Assembly: GCF_023073915.1 (NCBI RefSeq)
Contig: NZ_JADPKK010000013.1
Location: 186,001-250,000 of the forward strand
DNA: 64,000 bases
Source: Bradyrhizobium sp. 149
Lineage (GTDB): Bacteria; Pseudomonadota; Alphaproteobacteria; Rhizobiales; Xanthobacteraceae
Direction: 5' to 3'
The translations under genes were made by a program, and so were the position numbers. The notes under the pieces are model-generated. The model made no database searches. It saw nothing but the letters and a program-made list of their open reading frames with translations, and was not told where the DNA came from. Positions 62,747 to 64,000 of the stretch are shown piece after piece. The stretch's first letter is position 1. Every line of letters starts with the position of its first letter.

Positions 62747-63262
62747 TCAGTCCTTCGGACGTCGCTTCAGGCGAGCCCGCTTCGGCAGCTGCGCCGGCCA
62801 TTGCACGATGTGGTTCTCGAGCTCATCGTCCGGGATCTCCACCTCGCTGCCTTCGACCCGTCCGCGTACGGAGACGCCGGCCTCATGCACGGTGTTCGGA
62901 TCGCCTGATACCAGCGGATGCCACCAGTAGAGATCGCGCCCTTCCGCGACGAGCTTGTAGCCGCAGCTCGGCGGCAGCCAGTTCAGGGTGCGGACATTGG
63001 CGGGGGTCAGGCGGACACAGTCAGGAACCTTGTCGGAACGATTCGCGTAGTCCTTGCAGCCGCAGGTCGCCCCGTCGAGCAGCTTGCAGCCGACATGGGT
63101 GAAATAGATGTCGCCGGTGCCCTCTTCCTCGAGCTTGTTCAGGCAGCAGCGGCCGCAGCCGTCGCACAGGCTTTCCCATTCGGGCCCCGACATCTCTTCC
63201 AACGTCTTGGTTTTCCAGAAGAATCCTTCCTGGCCTGAAGGTCGTTTGGGAGCTGCGGTCAT
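62747..63262 (-). CDS. YkgJ/YcgN-type cysteine-cluster protein (UPF0260)
   Basis: 171 residues from ATG at 63262, with GAGG close upstream; two in-frame TTG codons lie just before. Cysteines arranged [35 protein letters not shown] and PSCGY form the family's probable zinc or Fe-S site. The family is conserved in proteobacteria but has no established activity. The gene is divergent from the penicillin-binding protein gene and downstream of nothing related. Confidence 0.92.
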   Translation of the reverse strand: MTAAPKRPSGQEGFFWKTKTLEEMSGPEWESLCDGCGRCCLNKLEEEGTGDIYFTHVGCKLLDGATCGCKDYANRSDKVPDCVRLTPANVRTLNWLPPSCGYKLVAEGRDLYWWHPLVSGDPNTVHEAGVSVRGRVEGSEVEIPDDELENHIVQWPAQLPKRARLKRRPKD

Positions 63263-63556
63263 GCGCCTCAACAAAAGTTCGAAAGAGCTACGGTTGGTGC
63301 CATCTAGGGCGTGCGGCCACGGGGCTGCAAGCAGCGCCCGCGTGAGGCCCGTAATGAACCGGGGTCAATTAGGCCTGTTGTTCAAAATCGCAAGCGTGAC
63401 CATTGGTTTATAAGCCCTGCTCGGCTAGAAGGAACAACAAGTCCCTAAGGCCGCTGGCCGGGCGCCTTGGGTTTGCCGCAACACTCCCGCAAGACGTCTT
63501 GATGCCGCCCCGGCCGGGTGCTTGAACGCTTTCGAACCAAGCCTCAAGGGTTCTAG

Positions 63557-64000
63557 GTGCGCCAGATCATACCATCGCATTGGAAGGCCCGGATCCGGAA
63601 TTTCTTCCTGGACCTCGATGCGCGCATCGACTCCTCGCTATTCTCCTCGGCCAAGGGCATCCGCGAGCTCTACGAGCGCTACTCGACCTTCATGGACCGC
63701 TTTTATGTCGGGCGGTGGAAGCGCTGGGTGTTCATCGAGCCGCTGTCGGAGGCCGCGACCCTCGGCCTCGGCGGCCTGGTCGTGATGCTCACGCTCGCCA
63801 TCCCCGCCTTCCGCGAGACCGCGGACGAGGACTGGCTGAAGAAGTCCGACCTCGCAGTGTCCTTCCTCGACCGCTACGGCAACCCGATCGGCAGCCGCGG
63901 CATCAAGCACAACGACTCGATCCCGCTGGAAGATTTTCCGGACGTGCTGATCAAGGCGACGCTGGCGACCGAGGACCGCCGCTTCTACGAGCATTTCGGC
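63557..64000 (+). CDS. Class A penicillin-binding protein (partial, N-terminal part)
   Basis: A GTG at 63557 with AAGGG seven bases upstream opens a frame that runs to the window edge (148 codons). It encodes a cytoplasmic leader (RQIIPSHWKARIRNFFLDLD), a membrane helix (about 75-95, ATLGLGGLVVMLTLAIPAF) and the beginning of a GT51 peptidoglycan glycosyltransferase, where VLIKATLATEDRRFYEHFG carries the catalytic glutamate (TED). The transpeptidase domain lies outside. It polymerises and cross-links peptidoglycan. Confidence 0.88.
   Translation, partial: MRQIIPSHWKARIRNFFLDLDARIDSSLFSSAKGIRELYERYSTFMDRFYVGRWKRWVFIEPLSEAATLGLGGLVVMLTLAIPAFRETADEDWLKKSDLAVSFLDRYGNPIGSRGIKHNDSIPLEDFPDVLIKATLATEDRRFYEHFG

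Overview
The window looks like chromosomal DNA from a Bradyrhizobium-type alphaproteobacterium. It is uniformly GC-rich, many start codons are GTG or TTG, and several long palindromic intergenic elements of the kind scattered through Bradyrhizobium genomes are present. Landmarks include oxalyl-CoA decarboxylase and formyl-CoA transferase, a ccmIEFH (cycHJKL) cytochrome c maturation operon followed by degP, glnE behind a two-component system, and a bacterial Ku. I see no tRNA, rRNA, CRISPR array, transposase or phage gene, so this is mostly core chromosome.

The best-connected unit lies in bases 1-18,600 and handles oxalate. A GntR/FCD regulator, oxc and frc run rightwards; an ADP-forming acyl-CoA ligase is transcribed the other way and an IclR regulator (cut by the window edge) follows it. 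After a 7 kb interruption (small proteins, a cold-shock protein, a secreted hydrolase, a fumarase-superfamily lyase with a tricarboxylate-type binding protein, an SRPBCC protein and an Hsp70-like protein) the oxalate theme returns with two paralogous OxlT-type carriers and a two-CBS-domain protein. A 17-bp interrupted palindrome, TGGYAT-N5-ATRCCA, usually preceded by GCTTGAC, occurs before the ligase and gntR, before an unlisted 45-codon ORF (14739-14876), before each carrier and before the CBS gene. I read this as the operator of one regulon, probably bound by the GntR protein. It brings a tiny protein and a CBS protein, neither with a known role in oxalate use, into the system.

From 18.7 to 30.8 kb are mixed metabolic and envelope genes: a PanE-like reductase overlapping a FAH-family hydrolase, a membrane-anchored coiled-coil protein built from two ~140-residue repeats, two small exported proteins, a nitronate monooxygenase paired with a quinone-oxidoreductase-like enzyme, a cation efflux protein with three C-terminal ferredoxin-like repeats, a PleC/DivJ-type PAS kinase and a LysR regulator. 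From 42.3 down to 30.9 kb on the minus strand run ccmI-ccmE-ccmF-ccmH, degP, a terminator, then a response regulator, sensor kinase and glnE with overlapping ends.

From 42.4 to 64 kb are an uncharacterised 466-residue protein, a PhoP/PhoQ-like pair, Ku, several small proteins, a lone Flp pilin, a group of membrane/glycosyltransferase/methyltransferase genes, a ThDP-dependent enzyme, a triple-GAF kinase, an Abhydrolase_9-type membrane hydrolase, an EmrB-type drug exporter, a cysteine-cluster protein and the start of a class A penicillin-binding protein.
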